Shown here: positions 8,550 through 16,905 of the stretch, piece after piece
Numbering within the stretch: the first letter of the stretch is position 1
Layout: each line of letters starts with the position of its first letter
NCBI RefSeq assembly: GCF_000427665.1
Contig: NZ_KE386572.1
Span: forward strand, 4,216,373-4,280,372
Direction: 5' to 3'
DNA: 64,000 bases
DNA from: Geminicoccus roseus DSM 18922
Lineage (GTDB): Bacteria; Pseudomonadota; Alphaproteobacteria; Geminicoccales; Geminicoccaceae
Notes under the pieces: generated by a model
Databases searched by the model: none
Seen by the model: the letters and a program-made list of their open reading frames with translations, nothing else
What the model was told of the DNA's origin: nothing
Program-made: the position numbers and the translations under genes

Positions 8550-9737
8550 ATGCCCCGCTCCCCCGCCCAGGCCGAAGCCTCCCGCCGAAACGGCGCCCGC
8601 AGCCATGGTCCGGTCAGCGACGCCGGCAAGCGCCGCTCCGCCCAGAACGCCCGCAGCCATGGCCTGCGCGCGCGCTCGACGCTGCCGCCCCTCCCGGGCC
8701 AGCAAGCGGCCCATGCCTCGATGGAGAGCCGCCTGCTCGACCAGTTCCGGCCGGCCACCCCGGAAGAGGCCGCCGCCTGCGCCCGGTTCGTGCAGGCCAG
8801 CTGGAACTGCCACCAGGTTGCCCGCCTGGAAGCCGATTTCTGGCGAAGGCGGCATGATCCGCCCGGCATGGGCCGGCGCCGCCTGGGCCTGGCGAGCCTG
8901 GTCCGCTACCTGGCCGCCGCCGAGAAGGCGCTGCACCTGGCCCTGCTCGACTTCGCCCGCCTGCGCCGTGGCACCGCCGCCGGCACGAACGAACCCGAGC
9001 CGCCCTTGCGCCAGGAACAGGCGGCCAGGCCAGCCTCCGCCGCACCGGCAAGCCGCACCCGACCGGCGGCATCGCCCGTCCCCGACCGTTCGCGCACCAA
9101 CGAACCCGTGCGGCAGCGCACCAACGAACCCGAGCGCCAGCGCCCGCTTGCCCGGGGCATGGCGCCCGCGGACCTCCGCAATTGCCATCCGCACGCCTGC
9201 CGCACGAACGAACCCGAGCCGCCCATACCCCCGCTCGCCACGGCCGGTGCTGCCGCCTGCACCAGCGCTGCGCCCCTGGCCCCGGAAGCGGTGCGGGCCG
9301 GCGCCGTCCGCTGCACGAACGAACCCGGGCGAGCCTGGTCGCCCCGTCAGGACCTGACCCTGCCAGCGTCCCTGTCCTTCACCCCGTCGGGATCCGGCCT
9401 GTCCAGGCCCGCGGCTTCGTGCCTGACCGGGTCGGCTGCAGCGCCTTTGTCCCGGACCGCACGTCCTGCCCATCCGCCATCCGCCACCTCCATCCTGCCG
9501 GCGATCCGCCATCGCCCCGCCGCCCATCCTAGCGGCAAGATCCTAACGAAAGGTGAACGGAGGCAGGGACCGGCGGAGCCGTCCATCGGCGCCGGGCTCA
9601 ACCGCCGGGATCGCCGCCACCTGGCGGCGATGGCGCGGCGGGCAGGCCAGGCAGCGGGGGCGGACCAGGTAGCCGGGCCGGGCCCGGCTCAGCCCTTGAC
9701 CGCGCCGGCGGCCAGGGACTGGCCGATCCGCCGGTAG
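8550..9737 (+). CDS. Low-complexity NGARSHGP-type protein carrying TNEPE repeats
   Basis: A 395-residue basic protein. The N-terminus (about residues 10-45) has the motif SRRNGARSHGPVSDAGKRRSAQNARSHGLRA seen in many multi-copy bacterial proteins of unknown function. Residues 55-145 form a helical domain (ESRLLDQFRPATPEEAAACARFV...). From about residue 148 the sequence becomes disordered and Pro/Ala/Arg-rich, and the motif TNEPE or a variant occurs five times, all encoded by one 17-bp DNA repeat. The last 49 bases overlap the convergent permease gene, so the true C-terminus may be shorter. The function is unknown. Confidence 0.6.
   Translation: MPRSPAQAEASRRNGARSHGPVSDAGKRRSAQNARSHGLRARSTLPPLPGQQAAHASMESRLLDQFRPATPEEAAACARFVQASWNCHQVARLEADFWRRRHDPPGMGRRRLGLASLVRYLAAAEKALHLALLDFARLRRGTAAGTNEPEPPLRQEQAARPASAAPASRTRPAASPVPDRSRTNEPVRQRTNEPERQRPLARGMAPADLRNCHPHACRTNEPEPPIPPLATAGAAACTSAAPLAPEAVRAGAVRCTNEPGRAWSPRQDLTLPASLSFTPSGSGLSRPAASCLTGSAAAPLSRTARPAHPPSATSILPAIRHRPAAHPSGKILTKGERRQGPAEPSIGAGLNRRDRRHLAAMARRAGQAAGADQVAGPGPAQPLTAPAARDWPIRR
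8983..9329 (+). repeat. Five copies of the 17-bp repeat GCACGAACGAACCCGAG
   Basis: Copies lie at 8983-8999, 9094-9110, 9118-9134, 9202-9218 and 9313-9329. Two have GCACCAAC at the start, one ends in GTG and one in GGG; the core CGAACCC is constant. All five are read in the same frame as Thr-Asn-Glu-Pro-Glu/Val/Gly. Spacing is irregular. The same 17-mer occurs four times inside cysS on the opposite strand (36869-37044). Confidence 0.9.
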
Positions 9738-10507
9738 AGCAGCAGGCCCAGCACCACCGGCGGCAGCACGCTCAGCATCATCACCGCGGCGGCCGCCCCC
9801 CAGCGCACCCCGCCGCCGGACGCGGCGAAGAAGAACGACGCGCCCACCGTGGCGGTCACCGCGTCGCGGGTGGTCAGCATCAGCGCGAACAGGAACTCGT
9901 TCCAGGCATACACGAAGCCCAGCACCATGGTGGTGGCCAGCGCCGGGCCGGCCAGCGGCAGCACGATCCGCCAGAGCAGGGTGAAGGTCGACGCCCCGTC
10001 GACCCTGGCCGCCTCGTCCAGCTCCACCGGCAGGTCGCGGAGCGCCGCGGCCAAAAGGATCAGCACCAGCGGCAGGTTGACCACGCACAGGATCAGCGCC
10101 AGGCCCAGCTTCGTGTCGAGCAGGCCGACCCGGGCATAGACCAGGTAGAGCGGGATCGCGAACACGATCAGCGGGATCGCGCGCAGGTTGACCACCAGCG
10201 GCATCAGCCAGCGCCGCCCGGCGCCGAAGCGCACCAGGGCAAAAGCCGCCGGGAACGCCAGGACCAGCGACAGGCCGGCCCCCAGCAGCGCGGAGGCAAA
10301 GCTGTTCCACAGGTAATGTAGCACGTCGAACCGGTCGGCCATCGCGAACACGCCGGCATAGTTGGCCAGCGTCGGCGCCTGGATCCACCAGGAAGGGTTG
10401 GAGGCGATCTCCGCCTCGGACTTGAACGAGGTGACCAGCGTCGCGATCACCGGGAAGTTCATGGCGAGCGCCGCCACGGCGAACACCAGCCAGCGCAGCA
10501 GGTTCAT
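9689..10507 (-). CDS. ABC sugar transporter permease, MalG-type
   Basis: A 272-residue inner-membrane permease of the carbohydrate CUT1 family with six predicted helices. The EAA loop that contacts the ATPase is present as EAARVDGASTFTLLWRIVLPLAGPA (about residues 180-205). It carries the MalG-type C-terminus RRIGQSLAAGAVKG. Its ATG overlaps the stop of the upstream partner permease as ATGA. It is the last gene of the operon that runs from nanE down to here. Confidence 0.93.
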   Translation of the reverse strand: MNLLRWLVFAVAALAMNFPVIATLVTSFKSEAEIASNPSWWIQAPTLANYAGVFAMADRFDVLHYLWNSFASALLGAGLSLVLAFPAAFALVRFGAGRRWLMPLVVNLRAIPLIVFAIPLYLVYARVGLLDTKLGLALILCVVNLPLVLILLAAALRDLPVELDEAARVDGASTFTLLWRIVLPLAGPALATTMVLGFVYAWNEFLFALMLTTRDAVTATVGASFFFAASGGGVRWGAAAAVMMLSVLPPVVLGLLLYRRIGQSLAAGAVKG

Positions 10508-11367
10508 GCCCGGCGCTCCGAGACGCGGTGGACCAGCGCCAGCACCAGCCAGGACGCCGCCAGCAGCAGCATCGAGGCGGCCACCGCCTGGCCGATGTCG
10601 CCGGACTTGAAGAAGGCCTGGTAGACCCAGATGCTCATGGTGGTGGTGGAGCCGCCGGCACCCGCCCCGGTCAGGGTGTAGACATTGTCGAACACCCGGA
10701 AACCGTCGATGAAGCGGATGAAGAAGGCCGCCCCCATGGCCGGCGCCATCAGCGGCAGGTCGATCGCCCAGAGCCGCCGCCAGGGTCCCGCCCCGTCGAT
10801 CGCGGCTGCCTCGCGCACCTCGGCCGGGACCGCCGCATAGGCCGAGTAGAGGATCAGCAGCGCGAACGGCGTCCATTGCAGGACCTCCACCACCACCAGG
10901 GTGGTGAACGCATTGTCCGGGCCCAGGAAGGACGGGCTGTCGCCCCAGTAGGTGAACAGGAACCAGGGCACCACGCCCACGAACTCGTGCAGGATCAGCC
11001 GGTACATCAGGCCGACCAGAGCCGGCGCCACCATCATCGGCAGCATCAGGAACGCGAGCAGCCAGGGCCGCTTGTCGATCAGGGGTGCGAGGAAGATCGC
11101 CAGGAACAGGCCCAGCAGGAGCTGAGCCAGGGCGGCGATCAGCCCGAAGCGCAAGGAGAACCAGGCGGCCTGCCAATAGCTCTCCGAGCGCAGGGCCTGG
11201 CCATAGTTCTCCAGCCCCACGAACTGGGGCGAGAGGATCGTGGCGAACTCGACGCGGGAGAGCGAGTAGATCAGGTCGACCGCCAGGGGCAGGCCGAGCA
11301 TCGCCAGGAGGAAGATGGTCAGCGGTGCCAAAAGGAACCGCCCGTCGCGTGCATGGGCCGTCGACAA
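10504..11367 (-). CDS. ABC sugar transporter permease, MalF-type
   Basis: A 287-residue permease with six helices and the EAA loop EVREAAAIDGAGPWRRLWAIDLPLMAPA. It pairs with the MalG-type gene to form the membrane channel of a CUT1 sugar importer. No ATG is available near the N-terminus. The TTG at 11367 follows a GAGGAG-like ribosome site by about nine bases and places the start just before the first hydrophobic segment. A hairpin separates it from the binding-protein gene. No ATPase gene is in the operon; a shared MalK-type ATPase elsewhere is expected. Confidence 0.85.
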   Translation of the reverse strand: MSTAHARDGRFLLAPLTIFLLAMLGLPLAVDLIYSLSRVEFATILSPQFVGLENYGQALRSESYWQAAWFSLRFGLIAALAQLLLGLFLAIFLAPLIDKRPWLLAFLMLPMMVAPALVGLMYRLILHEFVGVVPWFLFTYWGDSPSFLGPDNAFTTLVVVEVLQWTPFALLILYSAYAAVPAEVREAAAIDGAGPWRRLWAIDLPLMAPAMGAAFFIRFIDGFRVFDNVYTLTGAGAGGSTTTMSIWVYQAFFKSGDIGQAVAASMLLLAASWLVLALVHRVSERRA

Positions 11368-11408
11368 CGGAAGGCCGCTCCTCGTCGCTTGGGTCAAACA
11401 AACGGCAA

Positions 11409-11428
11409 CGGAGGGCCGAAGCCCTCCG
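11409..11428 (-). terminator. Stem-loop between the sugar-binding protein and permease genes
   Basis: An 8-bp perfect stem CGGAGGGC/GCCCTCCG closes a four-base loop, which reads TTCG on the transcribed strand, the very stable tetraloop. It lies 34 bases after the stop of the binding-protein gene and has no clean T-run. It therefore more likely protects the upstream mRNA or gives partial termination than stops transcription fully. Confidence 0.65.
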
Positions 11429-11462
11429 CAGGTCGAAACAGGGCAGCCGGCGGCGCCCTGGC

Positions 11463-12797
11463 TTACTTCAGCAGCTCTTCCATGCCCTCGGCGGTGGCGG
11501 ACAGCGCCTCGTCCAGGCTTTCCTGGCCGGCCCAGTAGCCGGTGAAGTGCTGGGCCTGCAGCTCGTAGACCGGCAAGGCGCCGGCCGAGGTCGCCCCGGT
11601 CATCACGAAGCCGTACTGGCCGGCATAGTCGCCCAGCTGCGCCAGGTCCGGGCGCTGCTCCACCACCGGCTGCAGCGCGTCCTTCGAGAGAGCCGGCGCG
11701 CCGCCGGCCAGGGCATAGGCCTGCATCGCCTCCGGGGTGGCCAGCCACTCCAGGAAGCGCACCGCTCCCTCCTTGTTCTGCGCCGCCTTGTTCAGGCCGA
11801 GGCCCAGGCCGTGGATATGGGTGAAGCGGCCGGCATCGCCGGAGGGCGGCGCCACCGTGCCGACCTTGCCGCCCACCGCCGGGGTCTTGTCCGGGTCGTT
11901 CAGATCGGCGGCCGCCGCGTTCCACTGCAGCATGGTCGCGACCTGGCCGGAGCCGAACGCCGCGTTGGCTTCCGCGAACTCGTAGCTCAGGCTGTCTTTG
12001 GGCGAGGCGCCGGCATCGTAGAGAGCCTTGTACAGCTCCAGCCCCTGCCGGTAGGCCTCGCTGTCCACGGTGATCTCGCCCTGGTCGTTCATCCAGTCGC
12101 CGCCGAACGAGCGGGCGGTGGACTGCCAGACCATCATGTTGAACAGGAGGTTCTTCATCTGCAGCACCGTCCCGTAGCGGGTCGGGCTGTCCGGGTTGAC
12201 CGCCTTGGTGAAGAACAGCGCGGTCGCCTGGTAGTCGTCCCAGCTCCACTGCTCGGGCGGCAGGGGCGACATCTCCTTGCCCAGCCGTTCCTGCGCGATC
12301 TCCTGGTAGCGCGCCTGCCAGTCGGCGTCGGAGAGGAGCTGGTCGATCAGGTCCTCGCGGAAATACATGAAATGCAGCGACAGGTCGGTGGGCACGCCGT
12401 ACTGCTGGCCCTCGAACTGCATGGTCGCCAGCACCTTCTCGCCGAACAGCTCGGCAGCGCCGTCCGGCAGGGTGATCGGCTCCATGAACGGCGCGTAGCG
12501 GCCGATCGCGTAGGTCGCCAGCAGGTTCAGGTCGAACTCGCCGCTGCCCGCCGCGAGGTCGGTCTGCAGCTTGTCCCAGAACCCGTCGCGGTTGAAGAAG
12601 ATCAGCTCGACCCGGTCCTCCTCGGCCAGCCCGTCCTGGCCGTTGTAGAGGTCGGCCGCGGCGCGCAGCGCCGTCTCCTCCGGCCCGCCCGGCCAGCCCA
12701 GGACGGTCACCTCGGCCCGGGCGGCGGCGCTCGACAGCAGCAGGCCGGCGGCCAGGGCGGGAAGTGCGAGGCCTGGAAGCAGGCGGCGGGTCCTCAT
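11463..12797 (-). CDS. ABC sugar-binding protein, family 1
   Basis: A 444-residue periplasmic solute-binding protein. A Sec signal peptide (MRTRRLLPGLALPALAAGLLLSSAAARA) is followed by the mature start EVTVLGWPGG. The two-lobed SBP_bac_1 fold is indicated by FNMMVWQSTARSFGGDWMND, FASGQVATMLQWNA-like and VRFLEWLATPEAMQAYALAGGAPA near the end. It feeds the two permeases downstream. The preceding gene is a ROK kinase whose stop overlaps this start, and nanE lies beyond. The ligand is therefore probably an N-acetylmannosamine- or sialic-acid-related sugar; this is inference from context. Confidence 0.92.
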   Translation of the reverse strand: MRTRRLLPGLALPALAAGLLLSSAAARAEVTVLGWPGGPEETALRAAADLYNGQDGLAEEDRVELIFFNRDGFWDKLQTDLAAGSGEFDLNLLATYAIGRYAPFMEPITLPDGAAELFGEKVLATMQFEGQQYGVPTDLSLHFMYFREDLIDQLLSDADWQARYQEIAQERLGKEMSPLPPEQWSWDDYQATALFFTKAVNPDSPTRYGTVLQMKNLLFNMMVWQSTARSFGGDWMNDQGEITVDSEAYRQGLELYKALYDAGASPKDSLSYEFAEANAAFGSGQVATMLQWNAAAADLNDPDKTPAVGGKVGTVAPPSGDAGRFTHIHGLGLGLNKAAQNKEGAVRFLEWLATPEAMQAYALAGGAPALSKDALQPVVEQRPDLAQLGDYAGQYGFVMTGATSAGALPVYELQAQHFTGYWAGQESLDEALSATAEGMEELLK

Positions 12798-13669
12798 AGC
12801 GACTGATCCTCTCTTGTTGCGGCGGCCTCGCGCAGCGCGAGGTCGACGATGCCGATAATGCCGGCATGGGCGCCGAGCGAAGCCGGAACCAGCTCCGGCC
12901 GCTCGACGTCGGACAGATGCGCGAGCCTGGCCCGGATTCGCTCCAGGTGGCCCGGCGCCAGGCCGACCCCGCCGCCCACGACGATGCGGGCCGGATCGTA
13001 GAGATATTGCAGGTCGCGAAACAATAGCGCGCTGGCATCGACCGCCCGGTCGAGGACCGCGGCGGCGAAGGCCTCGCCGGCGGCGGCCGCGGCGAACAGG
13101 GCGGGCGCGTCCAGGACATGGCCCTCCGCCGCCGCCATCCGGGCGATGCCGGATCCCGACGCTACCTCCTCCAGCCGCTGCCCTGCCGGCAGGCGGATCT
13201 GGCCGATGCTGCCGGCCATCCCGCTGCGCCCGAGCAGGAGCCGCCCGTCCAGGATCACCCCGCCGCCGATCCCGGTGGAGATCGTGACGAACACCATGTC
13301 GTCGGCACCGCGGCCGGCACCGGCGACATGCTCGCCCCAGGCGGCGGCCTGGGCGTCGTTCAGGGAGGTGACCGGCACGCGCAGCCGCCGGGTCAGCTCG
13401 GCTTCCAGCAGGAACCCGGCCGGGATCGGCAGGGTGTCCGGGTTGAGCGCCTGCCAGTGGCCGCGCTGGACCAGGCCGGTCACCGCCACGCCGGCCAGGC
13501 TGAACCGTCCGGCCCAGGGTGCGGCCAGCTCGCCCACCGCGTCCATCCAGGCGTCGACTCCGCCCTCCCTGGGCGTGGCCGCCCGGCTCTCCTCCAGGAT
13601 CCGGCCTTCCTGGACCAGGCAGGCCAGGATCTTGCTGCCGCCGAGATCGACCGCCAGCACCGTGGTCAT
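12794..13669 (-). CDS. ROK-family sugar kinase (ManNAc kinase-like)
   Basis: A 291-residue ROK protein with no N-terminal helix-turn-helix, so a kinase rather than a repressor. The phosphate-binding motif LAVDLGGSKILACLVQ starts at residue 5, the catalytic Asp is in SLNDAQAAAWGEH, and the adenosine segment TISTGIGGGVILDGRLLLG follows. The usual zinc motif (CxCGxxGCxE) is absent; the place reads GQIRLPAGQRLEEVASGSG. Neighbouring nanE suggests it phosphorylates ManNAc, giving the substrate of NanE. GlcNAc is the alternative substrate and could serve nagA elsewhere in the window. Both ends overlap neighbours by ATGA. Confidence 0.85.
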   Translation of the reverse strand: MTTVLAVDLGGSKILACLVQEGRILEESRAATPREGGVDAWMDAVGELAAPWAGRFSLAGVAVTGLVQRGHWQALNPDTLPIPAGFLLEAELTRRLRVPVTSLNDAQAAAWGEHVAGAGRGADDMVFVTISTGIGGGVILDGRLLLGRSGMAGSIGQIRLPAGQRLEEVASGSGIARMAAAEGHVLDAPALFAAAAAGEAFAAAVLDRAVDASALLFRDLQYLYDPARIVVGGGVGLAPGHLERIRARLAHLSDVERPELVPASLGAHAGIIGIVDLALREAAATREDQSL

Positions 13670-14343
13670 CGCTGCACCTTCGCTACCGCCTGCGCGAACC
13701 AGCCGGTCACATGCTCGGTCCGGGTGATCGCGGATCCGACCACCACGGCGAACGCGCCCGCCTCGATTGCCGCGGCGGCGTCGGCCGGGGTGTTGAAGCG
13801 TCCCTCGGCCAGAACCGGCACGTCCAGCGCCCGGGCGGCCTCACGCACGAACTCCAGGTCCGGCAGGTCCGGCACCGGGCCGCCAGTATAGCCGCTCATG
13901 GTGGTGCCGACGATGTCGGCACCGAGTTGCGCAGCCGCCTGCGCCTCGGCCGGGCTGGCGCAGTCGGCCATGGCGAGCCTTCCATGACGGCGCACTTCCG
14001 CCAAAAGGTCGGCCACCGGAACGGGCCGTGTCCGCTCGGTGGCGTCGAACGCCACCACGTCGGCGCCGGCTTCGGCCAGGGCCTGCACGTCGGCGATCAG
14101 CGGAGTGATCCGCACGGGGCTGTCGGCCAGGTCACGCTTGATCAGGCCCAGGATCGGCAGGTCGCAGGCGGCGCGCACCGCGGCGACGTTGGCCGCGCCC
14201 TCGATCCGCAGTCCGGCGGCGCCGCCGTCGCGCGCCGCCAGGGCCAGCGCTACCACGATCTCGACCCGGTCCATCGGCCCGCCGGACACCGGCTGGCAGG
14301 ACACCACCAGCCGGCCGCGGAGCCGTTGCAGGAGCGCGTGCAT
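13666..14343 (-). CDS. nanE: N-acetylmannosamine-6-phosphate 2-epimerase
   Basis: A 225-residue TIM-barrel enzyme that converts ManNAc-6-P to GlcNAc-6-P in the cytoplasm. Recognisable family segments are LVVSCQPVSGGPMD, GAAGLRIEGAANV, LGLIKRDLADSPVRITP (catalytic Lys), GADVVAFDAT, and the near-C-terminal VLAEGRFNTPADAAAAIEAGAFAVVVGSAITRTE. The start at 14343 (MHALLQ) fits the family length better than 14361. It is the first gene of an operon nanE-ROK kinase-binding protein-permease-permease. The product enters the NagA/NagB route encoded at 59-61 kb. Confidence 0.93.
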   Translation of the reverse strand: MHALLQRLRGRLVVSCQPVSGGPMDRVEIVVALALAARDGGAAGLRIEGAANVAAVRAACDLPILGLIKRDLADSPVRITPLIADVQALAEAGADVVAFDATERTRPVPVADLLAEVRRHGRLAMADCASPAEAQAAAQLGADIVGTTMSGYTGGPVPDLPDLEFVREAARALDVPVLAEGRFNTPADAAAAIEAGAFAVVVGSAITRTEHVTGWFAQAVAKVQR

Positions 14344-14417
14344 GATCCTCCATCGCGTCATCGAAACCTGGCGGCACTTCTAGCGGCGCGCTCGGCCGGC
14401 GACAGGGGGTAAGTGGT

Positions 14418-15083
14418 TCAGCCGCCGTGTTTTTCGAGGAAGGCCTCGACGGTCAGGCTCCGGAAGTCGCCGATCGCCTCCGCCAGCCGCCCGTGCGGCC
14501 AGTCCCACCAGGCCAGCGCCTCCAGCCGCTCGGCGATTCCGGGCTCGAAACGGGCCCGCAGCGGCCGGGCCGGCACCCCGCCGACGATCTGGTAGGGCTC
14601 GACCCGCTTGCTGACCACCGCGCCGGCGCCGATCACCGCACCGTTGCCGATCTTGGCCCCGGCCAGGATCACCGCGCCATGGCCGATCCAGACATCGTGG
14701 CCGATCTCGACCGCATGGGCGCGCCGCCAGCCGAAGAACTCGGCCTCGTCCTGGCCCAGGCCGTAGCTGGCCGCGCGGTACAGCCAGTGGTGCTGGGAGG
14801 CGCGCCAGGTCGGGTGGTTGCCCGGGTTGATCCGGGTCTTGGCGGCGATCGAGCAGAACTTGCCGATGGTCGAGTAGATGATCTCGGCGTCGTTCACGAC
14901 ATAGGAATAGTCGCCCAGCACGCTCTCCACCACCGAGCTGCGGGCACCCACCGCCGTCCAGGCGCCGAAGGAGGAGCGGGCGATGTTGGCATGGGGGTGG
15001 ATCGAGGGGCCGTCGGCGGAGAGCGGCGGCTGGCCGGGGTCGTCGGCGGCCGGGTGGCGGTCGATGGTGACGAGCGTGCTCAT
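14418..15083 (-). CDS. Hexapeptide-repeat acyltransferase of phosphonate clusters
   Basis: A 221-residue left-handed beta-helix acyltransferase. Hexapeptide repeats run from IHPHANIARSSFGAW to NGAVIGAGAVVSKRVEPYQIVGGVPARPLRARF, and a loop holds the catalytic His region INPGNHPTWRASQHHW, as in xenobiotic or chloramphenicol acetyltransferases. The type with SVVESVLGDYSYVVNDAEIIYSTIGKFCSIAA is the one named for phosphonate metabolism clusters (TIGR03308). Its start overlaps the stop of phnE2. A role in modifying phosphonates or intermediates is likely but unproven. Confidence 0.85.
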   Translation of the reverse strand: MSTLVTIDRHPAADDPGQPPLSADGPSIHPHANIARSSFGAWTAVGARSSVVESVLGDYSYVVNDAEIIYSTIGKFCSIAAKTRINPGNHPTWRASQHHWLYRAASYGLGQDEAEFFGWRRAHAVEIGHDVWIGHGAVILAGAKIGNGAVIGAGAVVSKRVEPYQIVGGVPARPLRARFEPGIAERLEALAWWDWPHGRLAEAIGDFRSLTVEAFLEKHGG

Positions 15084-15922
15084 CGCGACGGTCCTCCGAT
15101 GAAGCGGCGCCGGATCAGCGCGGAGGCCTGGTCGACCAGGGACACCGTGAGCAGGATCAGCAGCATGATGAAGGCGGCCTGGTCCCAGTACTGCACCTTC
15201 ATCCGCTCGGAGAGCTGCAGGCCGATGCCGCCGGCGCCGACCACGCCCAGCACGGTCGCCGAGCGGGTGTTGCTCTCGATGTAGTAGAGGGTCTGCGACA
15301 GGAAGACCGGGAAGATCTGCGGCAGGAAGCCGAAGCGGTAGACCTGCATCCGGGACGCCCCGGTGGCCCGCACCCCCTCGACCTGCTTGCGGTCGACATT
15401 CTCCAGGGCCTCGGAATAGAGCTTGCCGAGCGTGCCGATGTCCGAGGTGAAGATCGCCAGCAGGCCGGACAGGGGCCCCAGGCCCAATGCCCGGACGAAC
15501 ACCAGCGCCCAGATCAGCTGGTCGATGCCGCGCAGCATGTCGAACAGCCGGCGGATGACGTGCCGGGGCAGGGCCGGGCGGACCACCGTGCGCGCCGCCA
15601 GGAACGCCAGCGGCAGCGCCACCAGCGAGGCCATGATCGTGCCCAGGAACGCCATCGCCAGCGACTGGCCCAGCCCCAGGAAGATCCCCTCGAAGTCCCA
15701 GGACCAGAAGTCCTTCCAGACCAGCATCTGGCCGAACACCACGCCGATCCGGCCAAGGCCCGCGGTCAGCCGCTGCCAGCTGACGTCGAACAGCCAGGCG
15801 CAGAACAGGCCGTAGGCCAGGCAGGCGGCGACCGCCCCCACCTGGATCTGGAGGCGGCGCGACGCCTGGCGGAAGGGCTCGGGATGGCGCGCGCGCACGT
15901 CGTCGATGGTCAGGCTGCTCAC
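15080..15922 (-). CDS. phnE: Phosphonate ABC transporter permease
   Basis: A 280-residue integral membrane permease, the second of two PhnE-type proteins. It starts at a GTG (15922) whose GTGA overlap with the stop of the preceding permease decides the start. About six helices are present, and the C-terminal VLGVVGAGGIGLQLSERMKVQYWDQAAFIML is diagnostic of PhnE. The inner EAA-like loop is NVDRKQVEGVRATGASRMQVYRFGFLPQ. It heterodimerises with the other PhnE to form the channel of the phosphonate/phosphite importer. Confidence 0.92.
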   Translation of the reverse strand: MSSLTIDDVRARHPEPFRQASRRLQIQVGAVAACLAYGLFCAWLFDVSWQRLTAGLGRIGVVFGQMLVWKDFWSWDFEGIFLGLGQSLAMAFLGTIMASLVALPLAFLAARTVVRPALPRHVIRRLFDMLRGIDQLIWALVFVRALGLGPLSGLLAIFTSDIGTLGKLYSEALENVDRKQVEGVRATGASRMQVYRFGFLPQIFPVFLSQTLYYIESNTRSATVLGVVGAGGIGLQLSERMKVQYWDQAAFIMLLILLTVSLVDQASALIRRRFIGGPSR

Positions 15923-16836
15923 AGCATGTGCTCCTCGCCGGTGGCCATCGCGCGCAGCTTGGCGGACAAAAGGTCGATCGCGGTGACGGTGAGGATCACC
16001 ATCAGAACGATGGCGCTGACTTCCTCGTAGAAGTTGAAGCTGATCACGTAGTAGAGTTCCTGGCCGATCCCGCCGGCGCCGACGAAGCCCAGGATCGAGC
16101 TGGAGCGCACGTTGATCTCGAAGCGCAGGAGCGTGTAGCTCAGGAAGTTCGGCAGGACCTGGGGGAACACGCCGTAGCGCATCTCCTGCAGCCAGGAGCC
16201 GCCGGCACCCCGCACCCCCTCGATCGGGCCCGTGGCGACGTTCTCGTTGACCTCGGAGAACAGCTTGCCGAGCGCGCCCGCGGTGTGGATCGCGAGCGCC
16301 AGCACGCCGGCCAGCGGGCCGATCCCGAAGGTGTAGACGAACAGGATCGCGTAGATGATCTCGGGGATCGCCCGGCACACCTCCATCAGCCGGCGGGTCC
16401 CGGCATAGATCCAGGTCGAGCGGACCAGGTTGCGGCTGGCCGGGAAGCACATCACCAGCGCCCCGGTGGCGCCCAGCGCCGTGCCGATCAGCGCCATGTT
16501 GAGGGTCTCGGCGAGCAGGCGCAGGTATTTCGGCAGGTTGAAGTACCAGTAGGCCAGCGAGCCCTCGGTCTTGCTGTTCTCGAACAGCACGTCCGGCCGC
16601 AGGTGGGGCAGGGTGGCGTAGATATAGTCGCCGACCTTGGGCAGGCCGGTCAGGAGGCGCTCGGGGAACAGCTGGGCGACGTTCAGGGAGACCGCCAGCC
16701 CGATCGCCAGGGCCAGGAAGAAGATCGCGCTGTCCCGGCGCCTGCGCGCCATCAGCTCGTGGCGGTGCAGTTCGAAGTTACGGACCGCCGGGCGGTTGCC
16801 GAGATCGATGTGGAGAGCGTCGCTGCCGGCCATCAT
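15919..16836 (-). CDS. phnE: Phosphonate ABC transporter permease
   Basis: A 305-residue permease with a longer N-terminal cytoplasmic and periplasmic part than its partner. The signature SSILGFVGAGGIGQELYYVISFNFYEEVSAI near the C-terminus and the loop NVATGPIEGVRGAGGSWLQEMRYGVFPQ identify PhnE. It is separated from phnD by a 69-base spacer that contains a strong hairpin, and it overlaps the next permease gene by four bases. Confidence 0.92.
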   Translation of the reverse strand: MMAGSDALHIDLGNRPAVRNFELHRHELMARRRRDSAIFFLALAIGLAVSLNVAQLFPERLLTGLPKVGDYIYATLPHLRPDVLFENSKTEGSLAYWYFNLPKYLRLLAETLNMALIGTALGATGALVMCFPASRNLVRSTWIYAGTRRLMEVCRAIPEIIYAILFVYTFGIGPLAGVLALAIHTAGALGKLFSEVNENVATGPIEGVRGAGGSWLQEMRYGVFPQVLPNFLSYTLLRFEINVRSSSILGFVGAGGIGQELYYVISFNFYEEVSAIVLMVILTVTAIDLLSAKLRAMATGEEHML

Positions 16837-16855
16837 GTCATCCGTGGAATGCGAC

Positions 16856-16882
16856 GGGAGCCGCCCCTGGCGGACGGCTCCC
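16856..16882 (-). terminator. Stem-loop between phnD and phnE
   Basis: An 8-bp perfect stem GGGAGCCG/CGGCTCCC (16856-16863 with 16875-16882) with an 11-base loop lies in the spacer after phnD. It resembles the element after the sugar-binding protein gene and the two TRAP binding-protein genes, and probably raises phnD mRNA relative to the permeases. Confidence 0.6.
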
Positions 16883-16905
16883 TTTCGGATCGATCGGACC
16901 GGCGG

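Noticed and set aside
8983-9329. Possible CRISPR-like array from the repeated 17-mer
   Set aside because: Spacing is irregular (from 7 to over 90 bases), the unit is shorter than CRISPR repeats, all copies are in one reading frame, and there are no cas genes.
10504-13119. Very long open frame continuing through the binding-protein gene region
   Set aside because: Only the permease part has protein-family motifs; the upstream portion reads another frame of the binding-protein and ROK genes, as GC-rich DNA often allows.
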